Positions 8,049 through 15,270 of a DNA stretch of 21,216 nt are shown in pieces (positions within the stretch are counted from its first letter, which is position 1; each line of letters begins with the position of its first letter). The notes under the pieces were generated by a model. The model did no database searches. It was not told the DNA's origin and worked only from the letters and a program-made list of their open reading frames with translations. The stretch is from positions 1 to 21,216 of the forward strand of contig JBBDQN010000042.1 of the NCBI GenBank assembly GCA_040905905.1, in the 5' to 3' direction. This stretch comes from JAICND01 sp040905905 (lineage in GTDB: Bacteria > Actinomycetota > Acidimicrobiia > Spongiisociales > ZC4RG35). Made by a program: the position numbers and the translations under genes.

Positions 8049-8054
8049 AACCTA
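8049..8054 (-). promoter_or_regulatory. -10 box of the ThyX-like operon (leaderless type)
   Basis: TAGGTT on the minus strand matches TANNNT and is followed by exactly 6 nt (GGGTCG) and then the GTG start codon. The spacing places the transcription start at or next to the start codon, so the mRNA would be leaderless. No convincing -35 element is seen. The box directly abuts the ATG proposed for the divergent membrane protein at 8055. Confidence 0.5.
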
Positions 8055-8402
8055 ATGCAGACGCAGACTGAACCGGTTGCACCGGGTACCTTCGAAAGCC
8101 GGAAGAGGGGCATTACCGTTTCTGGTGCGATGATCGCCCTCCGCATCCTGATCCTGGTGCTGGTGTTAGCTGCCCTGTTAGTGGCAGCGGTGCCGGTGTT
8201 GATCCTTCTCGACCTGGTTGGTGGGGGGACCGGGGCCGGTCTTTGCCCTGGAGGTTTGGAGGCCTGCCCACTGCGGTTTACCTCCGGTCCCACCCTGGCG
8301 GTTTACCTGACCATCTCCTTGATGGTCGTCGTCGCCCTTATCCGAGTCGTCAGCAGGTTGCTACGCAGGCTCGATCGTCAACGCGTCAGCGAGCCGCGCT
8401 GA
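8055..8402 (+). CDS. Small two-helix membrane protein, unknown function
   Basis: This 115-residue protein is not recognised. After a short polar N-terminus there is a long hydrophobic helix (about 26-51, rich in L, V and A). A loop with two cysteines spaced C-x6-C follows (LCPGGLEACP), then a second helix (about 82-101) and a basic C-terminal tail ending near RRLDRQRVSEPR. The arginine-rich tail suggests both ends are cytoplasmic, with the two-cysteine loop outside, where a disulfide could form (inference). No Shine-Dalgarno is seen. ATG at 8055 is the first start; ATG at 8130, just before helix one, is an alternative. It is divergent from the ThyX-like operon and its 3' end overlaps the convergent EamA gene by 17 nt. 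Confidence 0.6.
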   Translation: MQTQTEPVAPGTFESRKRGITVSGAMIALRILILVLVLAALLVAAVPVLILLDLVGGGTGAGLCPGGLEACPLRFTSGPTLAVYLTISLMVVVALIRVVSRLLRRLDRQRVSEPR

Positions 8403-9264
8403 TCATCTCGGTCTCGATTGGTGACATCTCTTCGCCCTTGGTGACCACCAGATAGATGGCTCCGACGATGAGCGCCGCCCCTAACCAGCCAGTCGGGGTG
8501 AGCCTCTCATCAAGAACCAGGGCTGCGGTGGCGACCGCGAACACCGGCTCAAGAGTCAAGAGAATTCCGGTCCGGGCCGGTCCGATCACGGTCTGCGCCC
8601 AGATCTGTAGAAGGAAAGCACCGGCGCTAACGCCGAACGCCGTCAACAGCAAAGCCGGCACCTCCCGAGCGCCGGGAGGGCTGACGCCCTCCAGCAACGC
8701 TGCCAAAGGGAACGCCAGGACCGCCGTGACCAGCAGTTGGGCAGCGGTGAAAGGAACCACCTTGTGGCGAGGGGCGAATCGGGACAAAGCGACGATGTGC
8801 CCGGCGAAAGCACCGGCACAGACCAGCGTGAGAAGATCACCTGGAAGCAGTTGCAAACCTTCGTCGGCGGTCAGCAGCACCACTCCCATAAACGCCGTGA
8901 CGGCCCCGACCACCACCCACCCACCCGGAGGACGACGAGCCATGATCGCCACCAACAGGGGTGTGACTATGACAAATAGCCCCGTGATCAGAGCCGAATT
9001 GGAGGCGCCGGTCGTCGTGAGCCCGACTGTTTGGGCGGCGTATCCGACGAACAACAAAGACCCGGTGATCCCAGCATCACGCCACAACTTCCTGCCCCGG
9101 GGAAGGCTGAGCACGCCCAGTGCCAGTCCCCCGAGGAGGAATCGCCAGGCTACGAAGTTGATGGGGGGAAAGTGAGCAACGACGTCTTTGATGACGACAA
9201 AGGTCGACCCGAACAGGACGGCGGCGCCGGTGACAGCCAAACCCGCCAGGGTGGATCGCCTCAC
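8386..9264 (-). CDS. EamA/DMT family transporter
   Basis: This 292-residue integral membrane protein belongs to the drug/metabolite transporter superfamily and has two EamA repeats of about five helices each. The first repeat has the typical early motif with FGSTFVVIKD, followed by the AWRFLLGGLALG helix. The second ends with LLTLEPVFAVATAALVLDERLTP split over a helix and loop, a hallmark of the family's last repeat. The substrate cannot be deduced; relatives export amino acids and other metabolites. The GTG at 9264 is one nucleotide after the stop of the thioesterase gene (TGA-C-GTG) and gives a normal length. Longer versions would overlap the thioesterase gene and lack hydrophobic similarity. 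It is the second gene of a two-gene operon. Confidence 0.9.
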   Translation of the reverse strand: MRRSTLAGLAVTGAAVLFGSTFVVIKDVVAHFPPINFVAWRFLLGGLALGVLSLPRGRKLWRDAGITGSLLFVGYAAQTVGLTTTGASNSALITGLFVIVTPLLVAIMARRPPGGWVVVGAVTAFMGVVLLTADEGLQLLPGDLLTLVCAGAFAGHIVALSRFAPRHKVVPFTAAQLLVTAVLAFPLAALLEGVSPPGAREVPALLLTAFGVSAGAFLLQIWAQTVIGPARTGILLTLEPVFAVATAALVLDERLTPTGWLGAALIVGAIYLVVTKGEEMSPIETEMISAAR

Positions 9265-9265
9265 G

Positions 9266-9799
9266 TCAAGTCTGTAAAAGGTCGACGACCTGATGGGCGA
9301 CCACGTACAGCCCCGATGCTTCAACCGCTACTCCCGAGGAGGTGTGGAGCTCACCGGTGATAGGTAGCCGGCGGCCCGAGCGGTCACCCATCCACGCCCG
9401 TAGTTGGAGGGGTTCTTCCACCGGAACAGGCCTGCGGAAACGGACTCGGAGGTTGGCGGTCACGCACAGCACCCCTTCTTGGATGATGCCTGCCCAGGCC
9501 ATTATCTCGTCGAGAGCAGTCACAGCCAGGCCACCGTGCAACACCCCGAAGGTCCCGCGATGAAGGGGGCCGGGAACAAATCCGGCTGACACTCCGCCCT
9601 CGAGCGGTTCGAAATTGTCGATCCCGAGGCCAAAGGGATTGGCACGGCCGCAGGCGAAGCAGCCGTCGTCGTAGTGCCGGCGCACGCCGTCGACTAGTTC
9701 TGCCAGTGTGGGGGCCGTGCCCGAAACCGGGGGGACCGTCACGGCCGAGGCTTCGATGCTGAACTCGTTCACAAGTGCCGGAAGGGTAGGCAATACCAT
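9266..9799 (-). CDS. PaaI-like hotdog-fold thioesterase
   Basis: This is a predicted acyl-CoA thioesterase of the PaaI/YiiD-like hotdog fold, about 177 residues. A small N-terminal motif CFACGRANPFGLGI precedes the hotdog domain, as in a known actinobacterial subgroup. The active-site region reads GVLHGGLAVTALDEIMAWAG, with the HGG motif and the conserved acidic residue of the DE pair. The substrate is unknown. The start is uncertain: ATG at 9799 gives the length quoted. GTG at 9772 lies downstream of a TACCCT box and would leave room for divergent promoters with nth. The GTG of the EamA gene follows its stop after one base, so the two are co-transcribed. Confidence 0.85.
   Translation of the reverse strand: MVLPTLPALVNEFSIEASAVTVPPVSGTAPTLAELVDGVRRHYDDGCFACGRANPFGLGIDNFEPLEGGVSAGFVPGPLHRGTFGVLHGGLAVTALDEIMAWAGIIQEGVLCVTANLRVRFRRPVPVEEPLQLRAWMGDRSGRRLPITGELHTSSGVAVEASGLYVVAHQVVDLLQT
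9794..9799 (+). promoter_or_regulatory. Possible -10 box of nth
   Basis: TACCAT matches TANNNT and ends 9 nt before the ATG of nth, with no Shine-Dalgarno in between, which implies a leader of only a few bases. The same hexamer precedes trpC. It overlaps the candidate ATG of the divergent thioesterase, which argues that the thioesterase may start further in. Confidence 0.35.
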
Positions 9800-9808
9800 C
9801 CTCTGGCC

Positions 9809-10474
9809 ATGCAACCGGTTCGACCGCCTGCCAGCGTCTCTTCATCGCGTCGTCGGGCCGCCCGCATCCTCTCCCGGCTAAAGCTCCGTTACCCCGAGAT
9901 CGGCACTGCCCTCGACTATCGCGACCCGTGGCAGTTGCTGGTCTCCACCGTTCTCTCGGCGCAGACGACCGATGAGAACGTCAACCGCATCACCCCGATT
10001 CTGTTCACGCGGTTCCCCACTCCTTTCGACCTGGCGGAGGCGAATCCCGAGGAGGTAGAGGCAATCGTCTTCTCCTCAGGGTTCTACCGCCAGAAGACAA
10101 GGTCGATACTCGCTCTCAGCAAGGCGCTGGTGGAGAGGTTCAACGGCGTGGTTCCCAACGACATCGACGCATTGGTCACCCTCACCGGAGTGGGCCGCAA
10201 AACGGCCAGTGTCGTGCTGGCCGAGGCTTTCGGGGTGCCTGCGATCGCGGTCGACACCCACGTCCGCCGGGTAGCCCGCCGACTGGACCTCACCGAGGAG
10301 ATGGACCCGGTCAAGATCGAAAGAGACCTGCGCAGCCTCTATCCAAAGAAGGAATGGTCGGGGATCTCCATGAGGATCATCCAGTTCGGCCGGGACGTTT
10401 GTGACGCCCGCCGACCTCTGTGCGGCGAGTGCGAGCTCAACCGTATTTGCCGCTGGCCGGGCAAAAGGGTGTGA
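9809..10474 (+). CDS. nth: Endonuclease III
   Basis: This is a base-excision repair DNA glycosylase with AP lyase activity on oxidised pyrimidines, 221 residues. The helix-hairpin-helix and GPD region reads LTGVGRKTASVVLAEAFG (125-142), with catalytic lysine K131. The catalytic aspartate is D149 in AVDTHV. The C-terminal 4Fe-4S cluster has the standard spacing C198-x6-C205-x2-C208-x5-C214. An early motif STVLSAQTTDENVN (46-59) is typical of the family. Everything needed for activity is present. It starts 9 nt from the divergent thioesterase ATG, and its TGA overlaps the GTG of the following MATE gene as GTGA. Confidence 0.96.
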   Translation: MQPVRPPASVSSSRRRAARILSRLKLRYPEIGTALDYRDPWQLLVSTVLSAQTTDENVNRITPILFTRFPTPFDLAEANPEEVEAIVFSSGFYRQKTRSILALSKALVERFNGVVPNDIDALVTLTGVGRKTASVVLAEAFGVPAIAVDTHVRRVARRLDLTEEMDPVKIERDLRSLYPKKEWSGISMRIIQFGRDVCDARRPLCGECELNRICRWPGKRV

Positions 10475-11508
10475 ACCCCGAGCTATCCCGTTGGCCCGAG
10501 TTGTCCCGTCGAACGGTCGACCGGCGAATCCTCGCTCTCTCTATACCCGCCCTCGGAGCTCTGGCAGCGGAGCCTCTCATCTCCCTCGTCGACACTGCCT
10601 ACGTCTCCAGGCTGGGCGTCGCGGAGCTTGGCGCCCTCGGGGTCAATGGGGCCATCTTCGGATTTACATTCGTTGTGTTCAACTTTCTGGCGTATGCCAC
10701 CACCCCCCTTATTGCCCAGGCGCTGGGCAGGGGAGATCCCGGTTACGCATCACAGGTTGTTGCCCGAGCCTTGTGGTTGGCTTCGGTCCTCGGATGTGTA
10801 ACCACGGTGGCAATGATCGTGGGCTCTCGTTGGCTGGTGGCGCTGATGCAGGCCGGACCCGAGGTAGTCGACCCGGCCATCGCATATTTGCGGGTCAAGG
10901 CCGTAGCCGCTCCTGCGGTGCTCATCATCACCGCCGCCCAGGGAGCCTTTCGAGGTTTTCAGGACAACCGGACACCTCTCAAGGTGGTTGTGACCGCCAA
11001 CCTGGCCAATGCCGCGATCGATCCCATCCTCATCTTTGGCCTTGGCTGGGGCATCACCGGCGCAGCCGTCGGTTCGGTCATCAGCCAGTGGGCGGCGGCT
11101 ATCTGGTTTCTGGTCTTGCTCACCCGCCGCATCGGCCGGGTCAGTGCCCGGCTCCCTCGATGGGAAGAGATCTCGGGATTGGCGAAGGCGGGCGGGGTTC
11201 TCACCGTCCGCACCCTTTTCCTGGTAGCGGCGCTGGCGGTCGGAACCGCTACAGCTGCCGCGAGCGGCACTTCGGCTCTGGCGGCCCACCAGGTGGTCAG
11301 GGAGACGTGGTTCTTCACGGCAATGCTGGTTGACGGCCTCGCCATCGCCGCCCAGGCTTTGATCGCCGAGCAGGTGGGGAGGGCCAACCGGGCAGGCGTG
11401 CGTTTCGTGACCCGGCGCTTGGTCATCTGGGGTATCGCGGTAGGTGGGCTGATGACGGTTGGGTGGCTGCTGATAGCCCCGTGGCTTGCCCGGGGGCTTT
11501 GCGCCTGA
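10471..11508 (+). CDS. MATE family efflux transporter (DinF-like), frameshifted, 5' part
   Basis: This is the first 345 codons of a multidrug and toxin extrusion (MATE) transporter of the DinF type, a membrane antiporter. Typical features are SIPALGALAAEPLISLVDTA early on, the AAQGAFRGFQDNRTPLK motif in the middle, and IDPILIFGLGWGITGAAVG. Family members are about 440 residues with 12 helices, but this frame stops after WLARGLCA. An extra base in the G5 run at 11492-11496 causes the stop. With four Gs the reading continues as ARGFAPDPEV into the next frame, which holds the missing helices. The GTG start at 10471 overlaps the nth stop as GTGA. It may be a recent inactivation or a sequencing error. 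Confidence 0.85.
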   Translation: MNPELSRWPELSRRTVDRRILALSIPALGALAAEPLISLVDTAYVSRLGVAELGALGVNGAIFGFTFVVFNFLAYATTPLIAQALGRGDPGYASQVVARALWLASVLGCVTTVAMIVGSRWLVALMQAGPEVVDPAIAYLRVKAVAAPAVLIITAAQGAFRGFQDNRTPLKVVVTANLANAAIDPILIFGLGWGITGAAVGSVISQWAAAIWFLVLLTRRIGRVSARLPRWEEISGLAKAGGVLTVRTLFLVAALAVGTATAAASGTSALAAHQVVRETWFFTAMLVDGLAIAAQALIAEQVGRANRAGVRFVTRRLVIWGIAVGGLMTVGWLLIAPWLARGLCA

Positions 11509-11917
11509 TCCGGAGGTGGGCCGGCTGATCGTGGGGGCTGCTCGCATCGCTGGCTACATGGCGCCCCTGGCAGCGCTGGTCTGGGTACTAGACGGGGTCT
11601 TCATGGGCGAATTGCGACTCCGGGCGCTGGTGGCTTCGACCGGCTTGGGAGCCCTGGCGGCTGTGGCCGGGTTCGTCCTGACCGAGCGACTCGGCTGGGG
11701 GCTGACGGGGGTGTGGTGGGCAATGGCTGCCTTGATTGCGGGCCGGGGCCTGGTCCTCGTCCTGGCGGGTTCAGGCAGTCAGAATCCTGCCTTTGGTCTC
11801 GGGGAGGGCCAGGGTCAACCCGGCGGCGATGAGCACACCGACTCCCAACAGGTTCATCGTGCTCGAAAGCCCCATGCCATCGATGGTGAACCGCCCGATG
11901 GCGAGACCGGCCGCTGA
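11492..11917 (+). pseudogene. MATE transporter, 3' part in a shifted frame
   Basis: This is the continuation of the MATE gene in the other forward frame, beginning where the upstream frame breaks. It encodes RLIVGAARIAGYMAPLAALV, then VLDGVFMGELRLRALVAS, and two more hydrophobic stretches up to GRGLVLVLAGSG, which are the last helices of the family. Beyond about 11774 the frame runs on as a hydrophilic tail antisense to the MFS gene and does not look like native MATE sequence. The native end may have been lost, or the tail is simply read-through to the first stop. No separate start signal exists, so it is not an independent gene. Confidence 0.75.
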
Positions 11918-13000
11918 GCCCAAAGTCCCCAGCCATCCCAGGCTTGAGGTGACGCTTGCCCTTGACCTGGTGGGGAACATCTCCGCTCGGTGGGTCGCGG
12001 CCGACGGTATGTAAGCAAACGAGCCAAACGACGACACCGCGATGGCGGCGATCAGAAGCGGTAACTCCTCCACCTGATAAAGAGCCACTCCGCCGCTGAG
12101 AATCATCAGTAACGACAACACGGTGGTGGGCTTGCGGCCCCACGAATCCGACAGTCGCCCGCCGATGAAGAACCCCACACCACCGAGGGTCCCGCCGATG
12201 AGAGTCACGGCGACGGCAGACGCAGTGGTGAGACCCACGCTTGTGACCAGCCGCTCGGTCGAGAACGCAAGGCCGACCGCCGAGAACGCCGAGGCCAGGA
12301 GACCAGCCGCTCCTGCGATCCAGAACCGCATCGCGCCAGCCTCCATGGCTACCGCCCCCACTGCCTTCCCTACCGCCCAGCGCGCCCCCCGGCCGGCCTG
12401 GACCTCGGAGTCCATGAGAGGGCTTTCGCGGACTCGTTTCGAGAGCCAGGGCACCAGGGCCAGGCCCGCCAGGGTCAACAGATAGGGGAGGCGCCAGTCG
12501 CGTTCGGCCAGAGGGAGGGCGAGAATGGCGGCGCCCGCGCCCAGGCTCCCCGCCGCGCCGTAGAGGCTCACCCCATAGGCTCGCACGGCCGGGCTCAGCT
12601 GCTCGGCCAGCCAGACCACTCCCAGGGCGGAGATAGCGGAGGTTCCGATCCTGACCAGGCCCTGAGTCGTGGTGAACCCGAGGGGACCCGCGATCAAGGC
12701 AGTAGCACCCGTGGCGACGACCAGCAGGACGTAGGAGCCGAGCAGCGGCAGTCGTCGTCCCCGTCGATCTCCCACCATGGCGATGACAATCGCCCCGAGG
12801 CTCAACAGCCGGGCGATGGCAAGCAGAGCACTTATTTCGCCTTCCGTGAGGCCGAGTGCCTCTCTGACAAATGGAAGAGTGGAGGCAGGTTGCGCCTGGG
12901 CGAAACCCTGAACGACACCCACCGTCCACATCACCAGAGCCACGGCCCGATCGTGAGGGTTAAAGCGATCGGTCGGGAACAGGATGCGAAACGGCTTCAT
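11771..13000 (-). CDS. MFS transporter
   Basis: This is a 409-residue major facilitator superfamily permease with 12 predicted helices. The loop 2-3 motif A reads GDRRGRR (77-83). The corresponding half-repeat motif between helices 8 and 9 is GGRLSDSWGRKPT. The C-terminus LALPETKGR resembles the PETKG end of sugar-porter and metabolite:H+ symporter subgroups. The substrate is not evident. The ATG at 13000 is followed by a polar N-terminus before helix one. The 3' end lies opposite the tail of the broken MATE frame for 147 bp, while its own C-terminus looks complete, so the MFS gene is the real occupant there. Confidence 0.92.
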   Translation of the reverse strand: MKPFRILFPTDRFNPHDRAVALVMWTVGVVQGFAQAQPASTLPFVREALGLTEGEISALLAIARLLSLGAIVIAMVGDRRGRRLPLLGSYVLLVVATGATALIAGPLGFTTTQGLVRIGTSAISALGVVWLAEQLSPAVRAYGVSLYGAAGSLGAGAAILALPLAERDWRLPYLLTLAGLALVPWLSKRVRESPLMDSEVQAGRGARWAVGKAVGAVAMEAGAMRFWIAGAAGLLASAFSAVGLAFSTERLVTSVGLTTASAVAVTLIGGTLGGVGFFIGGRLSDSWGRKPTTVLSLLMILSGGVALYQVEELPLLIAAIAVSSFGSFAYIPSAATHRAEMFPTRSRASVTSSLGWLGTLGSAAGLAIGRFTIDGMGLSSTMNLLGVGVLIAAGLTLALPETKGRILTA

Positions 13001-13057
13001 ATGACGGGCGTGGGATGATGGTCGAAACAGGTACTTCCGACCGAATCTGCGACCTTT
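13001..13057. promoter_or_regulatory. Divergent intergenic region between the MFS gene and ccdA
   Basis: These 57 bases separate two divergent starts and must hold or adjoin both promoters, unless the genes are read from further away. No TANNNT box at leaderless spacing, no Shine-Dalgarno and no clear operator palindrome is seen in either direction. Confidence 0.35.
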
Positions 13058-13816
13058 ATGGCCGACGCAACCTTTGCCCTACAAATCCTCATCGCCTTTG
13101 GAGGCGGGGTCATTTCCTTCCTGTCCCCGTGTGTCCTGCCCTTGCTGCCTGGATACCTTTCCATGATGTCGGGTTATTCGGCGGCCGACCTGGAGACGGG
13201 GGAAGTGTCCAGGCGGAGGATGGTGCGGGTGGTTCTGGCGTTTATCGGTGGGTTCACGGTCGTCTTTGCATCTTTCGGTGCGACTGCCACCTCGCTAGGA
13301 ATATTCCTGTCTTCCAACCTGACTGTTGCTACGCGCATTGCCGGCATCGTCGTCGCCATATTCGGTCTCATCATGATCGGCCTCGCCCTCGGCACCGGGG
13401 GTTTTCTCCGGTTCTTCGAACGAGACGCTCGCCTGCGCGTTCGCCCATCCCGTCTCGGAGGGTGGGCCCCGCCGGTCATGGGAGCGGCGTTCGCATTCGG
13501 ATGGACTCCTTGCATCGGCCCCATCCTCGGGGTGGTTCTCGCTACGGCCTCCGTGAATGACACCCTGCTGGAAGGGATCGCATTGCTGGTCGCCTATTCG
13601 CTTGGTTTGGGTCTCCCCTTCCTGGGAGCGGCGCTCGGCCTCCACCGGTTCTATCGCAGGCTGAGGCCATATCTGCGCCCGATCAACGTCGTCTCCGGGG
13701 TGTTGCTCACGGCATTTGGCGTGGTGATGTTTACGGGCAACGTGAGCCGGCTGGCAGCCTTCTTCAGCGACATCATCGTTGGCATCCCGTTTCTCGAGAA
13801 TCTTGCCCAGATCTGA
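13058..13816 (+). CDS. ccdA: Cytochrome c biogenesis protein CcdA
   Basis: CcdA passes electrons from cytoplasmic thioredoxin across the membrane to extracytoplasmic thiol-disulfide proteins, for cytochrome c maturation or related functions. The 252 residues give about six helices. The two redox cysteines are in their expected contexts: C25 in FLSPCVLPLLPGYLSMMSG (21-39) and C152 in FGWTPCIGPILG (147-158). No resB, ccsA or thioredoxin-like partner gene is nearby, so the acceptor is unknown. It is followed by trpE with a one-base overlap (TGATG), so the two may be transcribed together even though the functions are unrelated. Confidence 0.94.
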   Translation: MADATFALQILIAFGGGVISFLSPCVLPLLPGYLSMMSGYSAADLETGEVSRRRMVRVVLAFIGGFTVVFASFGATATSLGIFLSSNLTVATRIAGIVVAIFGLIMIGLALGTGGFLRFFERDARLRVRPSRLGGWAPPVMGAAFAFGWTPCIGPILGVVLATASVNDTLLEGIALLVAYSLGLGLPFLGAALGLHRFYRRLRPYLRPINVVSGVLLTAFGVVMFTGNVSRLAAFFSDIIVGIPFLENLAQI

Positions 13817-15270
13817 TGGTGCAGCCCACTGTCGACCAGTTCCTCGACCTGGCTAGCCGTTACAACGTGGTGCCGGTCTGGGAGACGGTGCTGGCCGATC
13901 GTGACACACCTGTCTCGGCCTACGAGAAGCTGGTCGCCAACAGTCCGGGCTTCCTGCTCGAGTCGGTGGAAGGTGGCGAACGCTGGGCACGCTGGTCGTT
14001 TCTCGGTTGGGACCCGGCCTTCACACTGGTGGCTGACAATGGTCGCGTCGAGGCCGAGATCGAGCTGCCGGCCGGTGATCCCCTCGAGGTGCTCGGGGAG
14101 GTGGTCGACCGGTACCGGGCGCCCAACCTGGAGGGGCTGCCGCCTCTCCACGCCGGCCTTGTTGGTTACCTCGGCTACGACTGTGTGCGCTATATCGAGC
14201 GACTTCCCAACCCCCCTGAAGACGATCGACGGCTGCCGGAAATGGTCTGGCAGGCAGTCGGGGCGCTTGCCGCCTTCGACCGCTTCGATCAGACCATCAC
14301 CCTGGTCCGCAACGTCTATGTGGGTGAGGACCCGGCCAGCCAGTACCACGAGGCAGTGGCGGCTCTGACCCTCGACGCCGACCGCCTGGGTCGGCCTCAG
14401 CCTTACCGGGTCAGCCCCGTCCACCCTCCAGCCGCCCCCCTGACCGTCGACTCGACCATGACCCAGGACCAGTTCCTCGCAGCTGTCGAAATGGCCAAAG
14501 ACCACATTCTCCACGGTGACGCGTATCAAATCGTCCTCTCCCAGCGTCTCTCGACACCCTTCACCGGAGATCCATTCGCGGTCTACCGGTCGTTGCGGCT
14601 GATCAACCCTTCCCCGTACCTGTTTCTCATCCGACATCCCCGGGTGACGGTGGCGGGGTCGTCCCCGGAGCTGATGACCCGGGTACGGGACGGGATGGTC
14701 TACAGCCGACCGATTGCTGGCACCCGCCCACGGGGCCCTACTGAGGAAGCCGACCGTCGGCTCGAAGAAGAGTTATTGGCTGACCCGAAAGAGCGGGCCG
14801 AACATGTGATGCTCATCGACCTGGCCCGCAACGATCTGGGAAGGGTCTGTGAGTACGGGACGGTGGCCGTGGATGATCTGATGGTCATCGAGCGTTATTC
14901 CCATGTGATGCACATCGTCAGCGGAGTTTCGGGCAAGTTGCGGCCCGGGACGGGACAAGTGGACGTCTTGCGCGCCACCTTTCCCCACGGAACGGTCTCG
15001 GGCGCCCCCAAGGTGGCGGCCATGGGGATAATCGATCGGCTCGAGCCCGTAGCGCGGGGTCCCTACGCCGGAGCCGTCGGGTACCTCGACTTCTCCGGCA
15101 ACATCGACACGGCCATCTGTCTGCGTACCGTGGTGATCGGCGAGGGACGTGCCTGGGTCCAGGCCGGGGCCGGGATCGTGGCGGACTCCGACCCTACAGC
15201 CGAGTACACCGAAACCATGAACAAAGCCGCGGCCGCGCTGGCAGCGGTGGAGATGGCCGCCCATGTTTGA
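13816..15270 (+). CDS. trpE: Anthranilate synthase component I
   Basis: TrpE converts chorismate to anthranilate using ammonia supplied by the TrpG amidotransferase. No trpG is in the window and there is no fused TrpG domain. The 484 residues show the regulatory motif LLES-x10-S (47-50 and S61), which binds tryptophan for feedback inhibition. The chorismate-binding motifs are GDAYQIVLSQRL (234-245), IAGTRPRG (300-307), HVMLIDLARNDLGRV (330-344), GTVSGAPK (392-399) and GYLDFSGNIDTA (422-433). The LLES motif favours TrpE over PabB. The ATG overlaps the ccdA stop by one base, and its own stop overlaps the ygfZ start by 8 nt. Confidence 0.95.
   Translation: MVQPTVDQFLDLASRYNVVPVWETVLADRDTPVSAYEKLVANSPGFLLESVEGGERWARWSFLGWDPAFTLVADNGRVEAEIELPAGDPLEVLGEVVDRYRAPNLEGLPPLHAGLVGYLGYDCVRYIERLPNPPEDDRRLPEMVWQAVGALAAFDRFDQTITLVRNVYVGEDPASQYHEAVAALTLDADRLGRPQPYRVSPVHPPAAPLTVDSTMTQDQFLAAVEMAKDHILHGDAYQIVLSQRLSTPFTGDPFAVYRSLRLINPSPYLFLIRHPRVTVAGSSPELMTRVRDGMVYSRPIAGTRPRGPTEEADRRLEEELLADPKERAEHVMLIDLARNDLGRVCEYGTVAVDDLMVIERYSHVMHIVSGVSGKLRPGTGQVDVLRATFPHGTVSGAPKVAAMGIIDRLEPVARGPYAGAVGYLDFSGNIDTAICLRTVVIGEGRAWVQAGAGIVADSDPTAEYTETMNKAAAALAAVEMAAHV

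Noticed and set aside
11601..12929. A 442-codon minus-strand frame overlapping the MFS transporter in another frame
   Set aside because: Its translation is arginine-, glycine- and proline-rich low-complexity sequence, typical of a frame shadow, while the MFS frame has 12 helices and motif A.
13651..14637. A 328-codon minus-strand frame across ccdA and trpE
   Set aside because: It lies opposite well-supported genes and its translation has no domain or hydrophobic pattern of its own.
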